Positions 47,121-59,422 are shown, counted from the stretch's first letter. The stretch: DNA of 64,000 bases from Marsupella aquatica (GCA_973895155.1 OZ316892.1:5642001-5706000), one strand, 5' to 3'. Notes: a model not told the origin generated them from the letters alone. Program-made: numbers and translations.

Positions 47121-47361
47121 TGTCAACATCCAACCAGGTTTTGCTCACATGGGGCATCAATGTCCTCTACCCTATTAACCTCTGCACCCTTTCCATCCCT
47201 TGACAGTGGGTTGGGTCTCTTAGTTACTTTGCTCCTACCCAAACCGGCTCTGACCCCTCCTGGTTGGGCCCATCCTCCCTGGTCAAGAATGGGCAAGGGT
47301 ATTGAGGTTAAGTAGAGGACGGTGACAACTGCCCAACGATGAAAGTGTCTGGATGTTGACG
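47121..47361. repeat. 240-bp imperfect inverted repeat (hairpin or MITE-like)
   Basis: The left arm starts TGTCAACATCCA and the right end reads TGGATGTTGAC. Arms of about 100 bp match with gaps, including GTCCTCTAC and TTAACCTC opposite GAGGTTAAGTAGAGGAC, and CCTTGAC opposite GTCAAGAA. A transcript would fold into a long stem. I saw no convincing target-site duplication, so a MITE origin is possible but not shown. Confidence 0.75.
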
Positions 47362-48868
47362 CTTCAATCATTCCAAGCTAGCTAGAATTTCTTTGGTTAA
47401 ACCAGTGGTCAAAAAAGGTGGCAAGTAGTAATTTTTCCCTACCCAAACGTTTTGTCATTTTCCCTACTATTATGCTTATACCTGGCCAAAACCATGTGTT
47501 TGCAGCCAATTTGTCTCACAATATGTTTCTCTTGCCTGGGCATTTAGACTCAAATAAAGCAGCTTTTAAGCTGCCCTGACAAGAATTTAATTCCTCTACA
47601 TTTGTCAAAACTGCCTGCTGTATATTTTCTAGCCCCACTGTTTTCGGGAGGTTGAATTTTTTAGTTAAGCACCAATTCTTTTGAATTAGTTATCATTCTT
47701 GTAGACTGGATTAGTACAGTGGTACTATCAGCTCTCATTATAACCAAGGTATTCCATAAATACCTTGGCTATAATATTCCATGTACTCATGCAATACTCC
47801 ACTCTTGAGTTCACTCTTTGGGGGGCGGGGGGACGGAGGGTGGAGGGGGTTGGAGTGGAGTTCGCAAAAAGCTGACATCACAGGAGAACCGAAGCTACAG
47901 TCTTCCACCCCTCTTGTTAAATGGGTGAGCTTTGTTCAAACCTTATACCACAGCTGTCTTTTTGTTACATATTGAACAAAATGTTGTGTTAAATGGGCAA
48001 TGTGTTTGAATTGGGAGTTGGGTTTAAAAGTTGGCGTTCGGTTTGAACAACAGCCATGATTGAAAAAAACACACAAAATGCAAGCACTACAAACCTAGAG
48101 CTCTTCCATCGAGTGTCATGTCCGACCTCAAAACTTTAACACAGCTCCCGTGCGCTGTGTGTGAGGGAAGATGGTAATGAAGAGAGTGTGGGCATTCAAG
48201 CAATCCACTCAAAGACAACCATGTATGGGGAACAGGGCAAGGAGAGCTTCAGAATAAGGGTCATTCATGAGCCTTTAGTACAGATTGAGATTTGTTCTGA
48301 ATGCTTATATCACTATTAACGAAGGAAGTTTGTAATACCATACATTTTGAGTAGAACAACCATTACTCATAAGACAACATAACATGCACATATGAAACAT
48401 TGATTTCATCAAACACACAAGTAATCAACATAAGAGATATGTGGTTCACCTGATTAGAGGCTACATCCATGAGAACACACAATAAAACTTTATTGAACTC
48501 TAAGCCTTTTAGCCATATTGAGTCTCCACAAACTAAGCCCTTCCTATCTCCCAAGTGGTTTTGTAACAATTGAGCCTAAGTTCCATCCACTATCTAAGTC
48601 CTGCTAGTGTAAGTAGTAGTTGCATATCTAACCGTAACCAAGCACTTAACTATGGTTATGCTAAGCACGGTATGCTACATAGTAACTCTAGACCTAAGAG
48701 TAACTAGATGTCTAACACACATTTCTAAGATACAATTCCAGGCTCATCAATGAGTTTTCCTCTATTTATGAAAAAATAACATAATTGATGTTGGACCCGA
48801 TGTTTGTCATGGCGTGCTTGTTAACATTGCAATTAGGTTGATGTTTTGCTCATCTCTAAGACATAGGA
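47362..48868. other. Intergenic, no gene recognised
   Basis: Short frames only. A G-rich patch lies at 47820-47870. Confidence 0.5.
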
Positions 48869-48872
48869 TCAA

Positions 48873-49399
48873 ATGGTGATATCCCATGCCTTGCTTTCTT
48901 GGCTTAAAGAATTGTCCAGATATGGGTCTATGGCACATGCCATATGCAACTTTGATAGCAAGTTTATGGGGTCAATGGTCAAAACAAGAGGTGCTCCTGA
49001 TTGGGAAGGACTATCACCAGAGAAATTTGGAAGCTTGTGGGTTAATCCCATTGGACCAGAGATTGGACAAAGAGTGATACCAAATCCACTTGCATCACAA
49101 GGGGCCATCTTACTTTTCAATAAACAGTATTTTGGCCACAAATCTTGGATGGGGTTGCTTGGTGGGGGTGGGCAGGCAAGGAAAAGTGCCCTTTGGAAAC
49201 CCTTGTTAAAAGTGAAATCTTAGGCTGGCTTTACATGCGGGCAATGACCCGTCATTTGCTTGGTGTTGCTTTTAAACTTCATTGGATCCATTCATTTAAA
49301 GTGGTTGAACAAGTGCCTTTACATGAGATTGAGCACTCATTTGTACAAGAAATCTTGCAATCAGATATAGCCGGCTCATCCTGGAACTTAGTTAGTTAA
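48873..49399 (+). CDS. Unrecognised ORF pair, possibly exons or an element remnant
   Basis: Two overlapping plus-strand frames, 48873-49223 (116 codons) and 49145-49399 (84 codons), have ordinary protein-like composition (VNPIGPEIGQRVIPNPL in the first; LYMRAMTRHLLGVAFKLHWI in the second). I do not recognise a family. They could be two pieces of one frameshifted gene or exons of a larger one, but I found no further exons. Low confidence that this is a functional gene. Confidence 0.25.
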
Positions 49400-49777
49400 T
49401 TTATCTTGTAGCGAGTGGATATTAATGAAAGTATATCTGTATGTAGGACAATAGACTTCGGGCAGGGCATTTTGTGAGGGCAGGAAATGAGGGGCTGGCC
49501 AGGACTGCAGGATCTAGCGCTTGGGGAGAATTGCACGGTGAGGATTGGGCTGCTGGGCAGCTCACTGCTATGTGGCTCGATTGAGTCAGAGATATCGCTG
49601 TGGGATTGATGTTGTGTGGGCTGAATGGAAGTGGGCTCCATCGTTTGCTGTGGGGCTTGATGCTGTGGGGCTGGAGTGTTGGCAGGGGCTGAATCTTGAT
49701 GTTGTGGGCTGGAATGTCGGGGGCTCTGGGTTTTCGATGCTCAACGAGATGCTCAACATCCTTTTTGATGTGAGCCT

Positions 49778-49885
49778 GTGCTCGAATGGAGGGGGAATCG
49801 TTGCTCTACCTGCTGTGAGGGCTGAGCTGCTGTGTTTGAATGGAGGGGGGATCGTTGCTCTACCTCCTGTGCTCGGATTTTGCTG
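49778..49885. repeat. 54-bp tandem duplication in a CTG/GGG-rich segment
   Basis: GAATGGAGGGGGAATCGTTG in copy 1 (unit start 49778) is matched by GAATGGAGGGGGGATCGTTG in copy 2 (unit start 49832); each is followed by CTCTACCTNCTGTG. The wider segment 49440-50560 is rich in GCTG and GGCTG words and makes long but meaningless frames on both strands. Confidence 0.8.
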
Positions 49886-50699
49886 CGCTCTTTTTGGACC
49901 TCTGTGCTTGGTGCTCGGATTACACTGCTTGTATTTTTGCTGCTCCATGCTGAGTTCAGTCTCATTGTGCTCTCTTAGACTTGTTTTGAACTCGGTTCTA
50001 ACAACAGAGCTGTCGTATTTTGCTACTTCGTTTTGAAAACAGAGCTGTTGTATTTTCCAGCTCGGCTGGCTGGCAAAGGAGAGAGAGCTTGCGATGGGGC
50101 TGAACATACTAGCTGGGTGCTGCGATGGGCTGCCAGGCTGCTCTCATGGCTCTAACTAGTTCCTGAGTTTTCTGGAACTCATTTTGGTTCATGCTCGATT
50201 TCTTAGGCATCAGTGCTCGGACTCATTGCTCGATGTTTAGTTTGTTAGTCCATACATGCTGTGGCTGTGCTCTCACTGTCTCTTGTTTTGTTTGCCTTGA
50301 TGTTGCTTGACCATTGGCTACTAGAGAGTTTAGAGTTCTGTATGTCATCGCTGCCTTCTAGCTGGATGCTTGTGCTCGATGTTAGTCGTTACAGCTTGCT
50401 GGATGCTTGTGTTGGATGCTAGTCGCTGCTGCTTGTTGGATGATCAATACTCGTTGCTGCTGGATGTTCCATGTTTGTGGCCTGGGCTGTGCCGTTTTGA
50501 TGTGCTCATTTTGGATTTTTCTTTGGATAGCTCTAGAATCTTTGTCAAATCCTAGATGTCTTGCTTTGCACTCTTAGCTTGTTGATTTGATTTCCTCTCA
50601 GATTTCCTGAGCTCTGTTAAGGTTGCAGTCATCCCATTCTAGATTCCTATGTTCCCAAATTCAATTTGCCTCCTTGCCATCCATGGGTTCAGAGTCCAG

Positions 50700-50770
50700 A
50701 CTCTGCTTGGAAGGTTGTCCAGTGCTCACTGGACAATTCAGGGTTCAATTCCCTGCCAGATGTTCAAGTG
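50700..50770 (+). repeat. tRNA-like T-arm and hairpin, possible SINE remnant
   Basis: GGTTCAATTCC at 50742-50752 is a perfect RNA polymerase III B-box within a 5-bp T-arm stem (CAGGG...CCCTG). Just upstream, GTCCAGTGCTCACTGGAC forms a 7-bp hairpin. No complete tRNA cloverleaf or clear A-box was found, so a tRNA-derived SINE fragment is the best guess. Confidence 0.3.
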
Positions 50771-53301
50771 CATGGTGCCTTTAAGAATTAAAAAACAATC
50801 AAGAAACAGCAAACTGCTGCCAAAGGGCTGTAGAAAAAAACAATTATCACTCATGTCTCAGAAAAAATTTCCACCATTGCATACATCTGGTTTGTTTTAA
50901 ATTTTGTCTCGGTAAAAAATTCCTGACATTGTTTGGGATTTGGGTAAAATGTAACCTTAAATTTTCCTTAAAAGGGGTAAAAAAATTAAATCAAATGTAA
51001 GGATTCTTTTTTCTGCAAGAGGGGTTTGAAAATCATATATAGGGGGATAATTTTGACAAATGTCTTATAGTAAGAGCACATTAAGACCTTAATTTATGCT
51101 AAAATAAAACAGGGAAAAAAACGTAACGTTGCTTTCCCATATAGCAATGTCGGAAATTTTTTACCAATCAGACATGGACTGAGGTGGGTCCCTAGGGGCT
51201 CATTAAGAATAAACCCCCAATCTACATGTAAACAAACCAAAAATTTGAATTATATATCATTAATTTTTTTTAGAGTTTTGGAATATTTTAAAAATTGTGT
51301 TACATGTAAATGGGCAGAATTTCAATATTTAATAGTCTCATAAAATTTATGATGCAAAAATGTCACTGTACATAACCCCTAGATTAGAAAAACATTGACT
51401 GATTGGCCGAAAGTGGATTTAACAATACATGCATTTGTTTGCACCCATGTCCTTGATTAGGGCCCCAAGGAGTGGGTCCCCCAAGATGCTTATGTGGAGG
51501 GTGTATTTTAGGTCAGCGCTTAGACCACCTCTTAAGGTGGCAGTTCAAAACAATAGCACGTCCTTCTCCTTGTTCTTCTCATTCCATACACCCTTCAATA
51601 CTCGTGCCTGACCTTCCTATTTTGGTCAATAGGCATTGATCAGGTATGGTGGAATACAATTGACCAGTCCATTTTGTCATCGTGTAAGGCCACCCAATTT
51701 TGTACCTGTTTGGTAACAGATCCAGTTAGAGAGGAAAATTGTAAAAATCATTGAAAATGCCACACCACATTCTCTGTTTTATGCCACTAGATACCCAAAA
51801 ATCAACAGCATACATTTTCCCCAGTTTCTTTGATTTGTTTGATTGACTTACTGTACAAATTCTTTGATTTGTGTCATTGACTGGCAATACAGCCCAAGTG
51901 CATTGTCTTACTTTGCATGCTTGGATAAACACTTTTGGGAATTAAGGAAGGGAAGAAGAAAAGAAACTTAAAAAACAAAGGCCAGGAGGAAGATCACGGA
52001 AACAACTGAGAACCACCAACACCACTTCTCTCAGGCTGCGTACATCCTCTGTTTGACTAGATTTGAGTGGGCGGCGGATTGAATCCATAATGCACGATGA
52101 AGCCTTTGGTCCTGTCCTATTGCCCTGCTGATGATCTTCCCAATCAATGGAGTTATGCATCAAAGAAAGGACCAAATTGAAGGATGGTCACTGCTTTTTA
52201 CAGGTGGATACAGATCACCAAAGTTTGTAAAAAATGATCTTAAGAAAGTAAAAAAATGGAGCATTTTCTCCTCCCACTGATTCAGGGACAGTTGCAGGTT
52301 GAGCCAAAAAAAATTCACATCACCACAAATTGTCAAATGAAACTCTAATTGTGGTCATTCAGCATGCCTGGTTGTGAACTTGAAGTGGTCTCATTCTGGT
52401 TGTCTGTTTCTGCTCTAGCAAAACTGTCAGTGACTATAAGAGCAAAACACATCCTGAAGTCTCTTGGCAGTGTCAGGCCCTATCTGAATCCCCACTAATT
52501 CAAATGAGAGACAACACTCAACTCACCTTCTATCAGGGCCTAAATAACAGTTGACTGACCCTGATTGGGTCACATTCGATCTAGTGGGGCACAATTCAGA
52601 AGCTAGGATAAGGCCTATGGCCTACAGTAAAGCCTCTATGCCTTGACTTTGAGGTAACAGATACAATTGGGGTGAAATGGACACCATGGGACTCATTATC
52701 TATTTACTGGCAAAGCTCGAGCATTCAGGCTACTTACCCACAAACACAAATATGGTGTCTCATAGCTTGTTCTCATAACAAACTGCCATAGCTTGTTCAC
52801 AGCTTCATGTGAAAGTTTTTTTCTTACATTAGCCTCTTAGGTGACTGATGGTGATGGCATAATTATGACCACTTTTGACATATGGTGATGGCATAGTGAT
52901 GATCAATCTTTATGGCAAAAAGTTATAGATAATGAAATTGGTAGTTTTTTTTGGTTCACTAGCCTAGCTGGTGACTTCTGGTCATGGCATATGAGAAATC
53001 TTTATGGCAAAATGTGGGTATGGCCTATGCCAAATCTTTATGGAAAAAAGTTATCTTATCATGAAATTGGTAGTACATAGCTTTTTATGTATGTAACCTT
53101 AAAATTAAAAAAAAAATCCATGAAATTTTGAGGTTTCAGACCCCTACTGCAACCGACCGAGAAGATGAGGACAAAGAAGAAAGGCTCACTAGTCACTACG
53201 TAGAATGAAATACAGAGTCTCCAGTTCTAGCGACGGCAAGAAAGAAAACAGGGGATTCATTATTGAGGGTTCGCTTGGCTGCTCGGGTGGTGGACTGGTG
53301 A
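50771..53301. other. Intergenic, AT-rich, no gene recognised
   Basis: Short frames only. Near 52850-53050 the phrase ATCTTTATGGCAAAA and GTGATGGCAT-type words recur irregularly, suggesting small local duplications. Confidence 0.45.
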
Positions 53302-53320
53302 TGGTGGTGGTGGTGGTGGT
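53302..53320. repeat. (TGG)n microsatellite
   Basis: Six TGG units in a row, next to GATGAT. Confidence 0.9.
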
Positions 53321-53382
53321 GATGATCCGAGCCAGCGAACAACCGACGGAACGAAACGCGGGAAAGAATTGAAAACACGGAG

Positions 53383-53386
<4 letters not shown>

Positions 53387-53416
<30 letters not shown>
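53387..53416. repeat. (AG)15 microsatellite
   Basis: Fifteen uninterrupted AG units, at the edge of a purine-rich segment that runs to about 54.1 kb. Confidence 0.95.
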
Positions 53417-53417
<1 letters not shown>

Positions 53418-55409
53418 AATTCGGGCATGGAATTGACGATTTTGCCGTTGGGTCATCAGACGCGTGGCGGAGGGGAAAGGAGAGGAAGGTGATTCGATGG
53501 AGTATGCGAATTATGAGTAGGTGGGTACAAGGTGTCTATTGAGAGAAAGAGAGAGAAAGAGAGAGATCCAGGTTTGGAGATGGATGATTTTTGCTCTGGT
53601 GAGGTCTGACGCATGACGGAGGAGAGAAGAGGAAGGGTGATTTTTGTTGGGTGGGTTGAAGCAGGACAGAGATCAGTACTGGAGGAGAGGATGGGAGAGA
53701 GGAGGAGGAGGGAGCGTGACGATGTGTTCCCTTATTAGTGAAGAAAAGGACTATAAGAAGCGATAAGGATGGAATGAGAAGAGGCGAAGAAGAGAACAAG
53801 AGGACGCATAGCTATGATGGAGTGATGGAGCTGATGGCTTCCGTCACGAGTGGGAGAAAGAGATGTGGCGTCTGAGATGATCTCTCGTCGAGTCAGCGAG
53901 AGAGAGAGAGAAAATTCGTTGGAACGAAAGTAGGTGGAGAGGAGAAGGAAGTGTAGGCAAGGATTCGAGTAGATATAACCGTGGAAGGAAGCATAAGGAG
54001 AGTTGGAGGAGGAGTGGGCAAGGATTCAGGGTGATAAATCAGATTTGGTGCTCTGAAGACAGAGCGTTTGAAGCGATTTCTCACGAAGGTACGACAGAGG
54101 CGGGAGAAATTAATAATGTTTTGTAGGACAATTCTAGTAATCTTTTTGGTTATCTTGTTTGGCTCGAGATTGGCAATATTTTTGGACAACATGATTGTTT
54201 GGTGTAGTGTAACAGAGGAGCGCCCCGACCCACGATCTCGATGTGATCTTTCAAGGCTGAACGCAGAACTCACTTCGATGACAGTTTTCCTTTATCGGAA
54301 CCGTGTGTTGCCTGGCAGGCGCGGGGTTTGGTGAACAAAGACGACGATCATAAAGTTTTGATCGTGGGCGGAATTGCCGATTGCTATTTTGACCTTTGAC
54401 CTTTGACGTGGGGATTTCCATTTTTTCATTACTCCCGATCAAGTGAGTCCCGCGTGTGTCTTCCTTCTATTTGAAGTTCTTTCGAGTTTTTGTTACAGAA
54501 GGACGGAGCTGTAAGGGTTTTCATTTTGTACATCATGAATCAATATTTGAACGTAGACTTAGCTAACCAGTGGGGTTGGTTCGCGTTTGACATTCAAGTT
54601 GTTTTTCCAATTCATTTGAATTTTTTTCCTTTGAAGAGATAACGTAGTAGATATTGATGGTCCGAGGACGATAAGTGTTTCGGAACCGGTTTCGATCCAC
54701 CCGTGCATGTCAAACCGCGGCTAATTTGGCCAATCTCTCGTCGTTGAGGAAACCGTCTTGAGAGTCTTCAGACGATTTCCGTTCAGCGACTTGAAATGCC
54801 TTTTTACCCGGTAAGGTTTTGTGTTTCAAAATATGAACTCTGCATCGTTCGCTCCGTTTTCACATGGCTCATTGGTTTCAGTGTGCCCCAATTTTCGCAG
54901 CTTCATTTCTGGAGACTGTGCACCAGAGAATTCTGGAGGACGTGCCACTAGCTTCAGTCATTTTCCTTTTCAATGGTGCGGAGGAAGTTCTGCACTTGGT
55001 GAGACCCTTGGTCATCATTGCTCCTTAGCAAAATACTCAGTTTCAAATTGTCAGTTCTGACTATCCCGACGGTCAAGGATACGCTTGAGTTGTCTATGGT
55101 ACCCGAGAGTTATGTATGAACCAAATCGTATTTCTAACAAAAACATGAGGATCATGCTCGAGAAAGTCGATCAATCAAATGTGACTGATGCTAAATAGCG
55201 GATCATATCAATTGTATGATCGATATTCACGTGTTGATGTACAGGTGCTATATGAAGTGACAACAGGGCCATCATCGCCTCTGTCCTCAGGATAACGAGG
55301 ACGGTTTTCCTTCGCTGGAGTGGTCCAGTCGTTCTGAGTGTACCTTTGGAATCCAAGCCATAGATTCAGTTGCCTCAGTTTTTCAGGTGTGGAGTGCAAC
55401 TGACGGACA
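53417..55409. other. Purine-rich, then mixed, region upstream of the methyltransferase
   Basis: 53.4-54.1 kb is strongly GA-rich on the plus strand (CT-rich on the minus strand), which creates Ser/Leu/Pro-rich frames without motifs. CT-rich strands are typical of plant leaders, so a minus-strand leader is conceivable, but no gene follows. No gene is recognised up to 55.4 kb, which should include the methyltransferase promoter. Confidence 0.4.
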
Positions 55410-55432
55410 GATAGATAGATAGATAGATAGAT
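55410..55432. repeat. (GATA)5 microsatellite touching the methyltransferase start codon
   Basis: GATA is repeated five times and then runs into GATGG, so the last GAT contains the first two bases of the start ATG at 55431. Length changes here would change the 5' leader but not the protein. Confidence 0.9.
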
Positions 55433-56321
55433 GGCACGGACGAGCAAAAGAGGATGGATGAAGGTGTATGAGATATATGGAGTGCAAGAGGCAGGGGCAG
55501 TAGCAGGGCTAGTATGGCAAGCCCTAGCGTTCGGTTTGGGTACTCAGATTCTCTGGTGGTACTTCACGCCCTGCACGAGAAAGCTGGCCTTGACCGTCAG
55601 AATCATCCCTTTCCAGGTGTGGGGATTCCTCCTGGGCTTCATCATTGGTATCATGGCCCTCCTGACTCTCTGCTTCGTTGTCACAGCGGCAAACCTCCTC
55701 TACACCAATGTGATCTTACGGTACAGGATGGCCCGGAGAATGGTGGGAATGGTGGAGGATTGGTCCAAAGTGGTGTCAGTCCTGGATGTGGGCTGTGGCA
55801 GTGGGCTCTTGCTCAACACCGTGGCTCTCAGGCTGAAGAAAGAGGGATGTGGGGGTCGAGTTGTGGGGGTTGATTTATGGCTCAACAACAAGGGTAGCAA
55901 ACATAGGACCATGGCAGGAACCCTCAGGACAACCACCCTTGAAGGAACACAAGAGTATGTGACCTGCAAGAGTGGGGATGCACGGAATCTCCCGTTCACA
56001 GACAACTACTTCAACGTTGTTGTATCTGCTATGTGCTTGAACAACCTCGGGGAGGAGCTAGGTAGGGCAACAAGTGCAGCAGCAGAGCAGAGGAGGATAG
56101 GGCTGGAGGAGATTGCGAGAGTGTTGAAGCCCGGTGGGCAGGCTATTGTCTGGGATATGTCTTATGGGCCTCAGTATGCGAAGACTCTTGAGGAGTTAGG
56201 AATGGAATCGGTCTGTGTGTCTGAACCGGTATCTGCCTACATGCTGCAAAGCCATATCGTTAGTTTTAGGAAGCCCAAGCCCAAACCGAAACCTAAGCCC
56301 TCGTTCAGATTTGCATCATGA
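55431..56321 (+). CDS. Membrane-anchored class I SAM-dependent methyltransferase
   Basis: A single-exon frame of 296 codons. Two hydrophobic segments come first (about 22-45 and 64-92), then a Rossmann-type methyltransferase domain: motif I VLDVGCGSG at 117-125, the acidic residue of the second strand in VVGVDLW (D148), GDARNLPFTDNYFNVVVSAM at 182-201, and RVLKPGGQAIVWDM near 230-243. These are the SAM-binding marks of the Methyltransf_11 family. The C-terminus has a (KP)5 run at 281-290. The start is the first Met, directly after a GATA microsatellite. The methyl acceptor cannot be told; the membrane anchor suggests a lipid or hydrophobic substrate (inference). Confidence 0.9.
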   Translation: MARTSKRGWMKVYEIYGVQEAGAVAGLVWQALAFGLGTQILWWYFTPCTRKLALTVRIIPFQVWGFLLGFIIGIMALLTLCFVVTAANLLYTNVILRYRMARRMVGMVEDWSKVVSVLDVGCGSGLLLNTVALRLKKEGCGGRVVGVDLWLNNKGSKHRTMAGTLRTTTLEGTQEYVTCKSGDARNLPFTDNYFNVVVSAMCLNNLGEELGRATSAAAEQRRIGLEEIARVLKPGGQAIVWDMSYGPQYAKTLEELGMESVCVSEPVSAYMLQSHIVSFRKPKPKPKPKPSFRFAS

Positions 56322-59285
56322 CCGACCCGACCTTAGAGAATGTTCTGGTTCCATCTACAGGTACCGTGTTGTTGTTGCTCGACGTTTTATTTGTGGCACT
56401 TGGGAAATTCCTCGCCGTTGATCTCCCATGCTTGTATATTATTCCAGTCAGCGGAGGATTCATTCGCGCTCGGAAGTTTTTTGGGAATTCACCCAAATTC
56501 TTCCAGACGAAGGAGAGGCTGTTCGGAAGATAAAGTGAAGATTATGAAACGCTCGTAATTGCTGACTAGCCGTCAACAAAAAGTGTCTTTGCGGTTGGGA
56601 AGCAAAATTAATTAGACAGGATGGCCGTTGAATTCTCTCTTGATCAGGTTACTTGAAACGAGTTACTGCTGTGAAGACCCCCCCCTGTAATTTTTTGTCA
56701 AATGTCTTGGGCGTCCAGAGAGCCTGTCAGTTGTGAAAGAACGATATTTCCACAGATGCACGCTGCAGATGGACTCGGACGATCCGGGCAAAGAGAGCAA
56801 GCTGTGCAAGATCAGAAGGAGGTACTTACTTTGATGGTACTGTTGTACTATGTATATTTCTTTGTCACTCTCGTGTTTTTGCCACCTAGAAGCCAATCTC
56901 TCATAGTCTCAATTGGGGATCTGTCGCCTTCGAAATTAATCTATTCATCCATGGACATCTGTACCAACGTGTATCCGATTATGTGAACTTTGTTATCTGT
57001 ACCCGATTCCTTTCTCTCAGTCTTTATCTTATGCAATTGTGTACCTCTCTCACTAGAGATCGTGCGATCTTTCTCATTTTTAATCTTTCATGGGGGTAGT
57101 ATACGTACTCCCAAATCAGCCGAAGTTGATGAGGGCATATACCAGGGCCTACTGCTTCGCATTCCCAAGCGTTAACCTCCCATGCTGAAGGCACAGGTCC
57201 TTTTCAATGAAGAGCATCGTTGTATATGAAATTTCGTGACCATCACTGACCAGAGGAAAGAATCTGCTAACGATAACACAATCTATCAACGCACCAGGCT
57301 ACCCTGCGTCTGGTTAATATTGCATTGTATTGCATTGTATTGTATTTCTGATTGTTGTTTTCTCGTTCCCATCTGGCTCTGTCGCCATCTTGCTCCTCAT
57401 TGCAATGTTGGATCAGCCATGCATTCATTCTTGGCCGATGCACTTTTATTGGACTAGACTATTTTCATACTGCCTCAATCAAGTTCAGCGTATTCGGTTC
57501 CTGTCACGTATTCGCAGACATTATTTGTAGTATCGGGCTTCTTGTTTTTTCCAGTGACCTGCAAGCTTGCTGTAACCTGGCTTCCCATGATCGTCACGAA
57601 TCACCAAACACACAGTATAAGATTTTGAATTGTGTCGCTCAACGAATATCTAACTGAGTCAGAGTGACGCTTTCTGCTAATTTTAAACGTGAGGGTACGC
57701 TGGGTTGCTATTCAAACTGATTTCTCAATCCGTGTTTTATGCAGACTGCACTCATTGTCAAGGAAAAGGTGCTTCATGGGAATGAGATGCGATAACTGCA
57801 GACGAAACACTGGGTCTGACAGCTGATGTTGGTAATTAAGTAATTGAAGACGAATAGATCTCCTCTTTTCAGTGGCCAATTGTTAATGTAAATGTTAAGT
57901 CACGTGGAACTTAGAACTGCATAATTTTTTAAAGTGTCCTGAAAGCGTTTAAGCACCGATCAGTGTTCTCATGACTGTTATCAGGTCATTTGTTCATGGT
58001 TCTAAATGATAAGACTTCGTAAGGACTATTTGAAAATCCCATGTTTACAGCAACTACTGTGGCACTTTCTCATCTATGCTGGAGAGGTCTAGTACATGAA
58101 GTGCGCGCTTGTATTTCTGTTCTTTCTTTGGTATTATTGGCGATGTTGTGAGACTTGCCCCATTGAGGCTTAAACTGGATTCACTTATTCAGTTTTCAGT
58201 TTCCTTGCCAGGAAAAAAATTAGTTCTTATCATTTGATGAACTTCTGAATGCGTTATTGAGGTTGGGATTTAAGTTGTCTCTGGCATCCTTTGCTATCAA
58301 ATCCAAAGGTTTCCAGTGTCCATGCTCCGGTGAATGCTGTCAGTGTGCTCCTGAGGGTACTATGTTTGGACATGGTTGAATTTGCGAGTTTTGTCCAGAA
58401 CTTCAATAAAGAAACGAACACTGGTAGCAGCTATGGCTGTAGAAACAATGTTACCTTAGAAAACAATGTTCCTCTAGCATATAAGGTTGTCTGTTACAAC
58501 CTGGATGGAATCACATAGGGAATAGTGTATGAATCCAAAAGAAAATACTCTAGTTCTAAACGATATGGAAATCACACGCGAATCGTGTATCAATGCACCA
58601 AAAAATTGCTCAAAATTATAAACCATAAATTATAAGGACGATTAAACACTTGTTGAGAGTTCAGTTGTGTCGTCGACTTGTGAGGCCCCGGGCTTCAATT
58701 CCATGTTAGCCTGTCCGGTGCCAAAGTAAATAAGTAAACGACTAAGTAAAATCCCTTCTTCAGATTTGCCGGGCCACAATGTGTTGTACTTTCTCGTTCA
58801 ACTTTTCTACTCAAATTCGCCATGTCGGGTGTAACAGACCGGGACTAATCTTCCTTCTTACTTTCAAAGTGGCATGAGCTCCTCAGGCTCTACCAAGTGT
58901 TTGAAAATTGGAATGAGTTAAAAGTGACAGTTCAATGGGGAATTACCATGAGACTGCTGTGGGGCACTTTCTCTAGGAACGAGTGTGAGATGCTTGTTAT
59001 TAGACGTGCCACTTTCATCAGTACGTAACGTGCTAAAGGCCCAATATGCCACAACGTCTCCTTAGTGACTGCCATCTCCAAAACATTTCTGTTCCCAACG
59101 TCGTGAACAACGTAGGGCAGCTCTCCCTTGTGATTGCCGTTCCATAATCTCAATTTGACAGTTACTAATTTGTAACGGCTCTGTTGAGGATTGTGCTCAG
59201 TACTTCCGATCAATGGGGTCCCTGGGAACAACACGCGCAGTTCCCAAGAAATTTACAACAGCTCTGCTTTAAGAAGGTAAGCTTT
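56322..59285. other. Intergenic; possible tRNA-derived SINE fragment near 58.7 kb
   Basis: No gene recognised. At about 58690-58735 the sequence GGGCTTCAATTCC resembles a B-box with one mismatch and is followed by GTGCCAAAGTAAATAAGTAA, a simple-repeat-like tail as in some plant SINEs. Frames at 58291-58518 and 58932-59234 have no motif. Confidence 0.35.
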
Positions 59286-59422
59286 CTTGGCGACTGTTTT
59301 ACATAGCTAGACCAGACCCGTTGAGTCAGTGCCGAGTAGCCTCTCCGGTTGGCTCTTGGCGACTGTTTACATAGTTAGACCAGACCCGTTGATTCAGTGC
59401 CGAGTCGCCTCTCCGTTTGGCT
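59286..59422. repeat. 69-bp tandem duplication, two copies
   Basis: CTTGGCGACTGTTTTACATA starts at 59286 and CTTGGCGACTGTTTACATAG at 59355. Both copies continue through AGACCAGACCCGTTGA and GCCGAGT.GCCTCTCCG with a few differences. Confidence 0.9.

Noticed and set aside
49545-50107. Long overlapping frames on both strands
   Set aside because: They arise from a GCTG/GGG-rich low-complexity segment with a 54-bp duplication; no motif.
53189-54273. Ser/Leu/Pro-rich minus-strand frames of 79-126 codons
   Set aside because: They are translations of CT-rich DNA and microsatellites.
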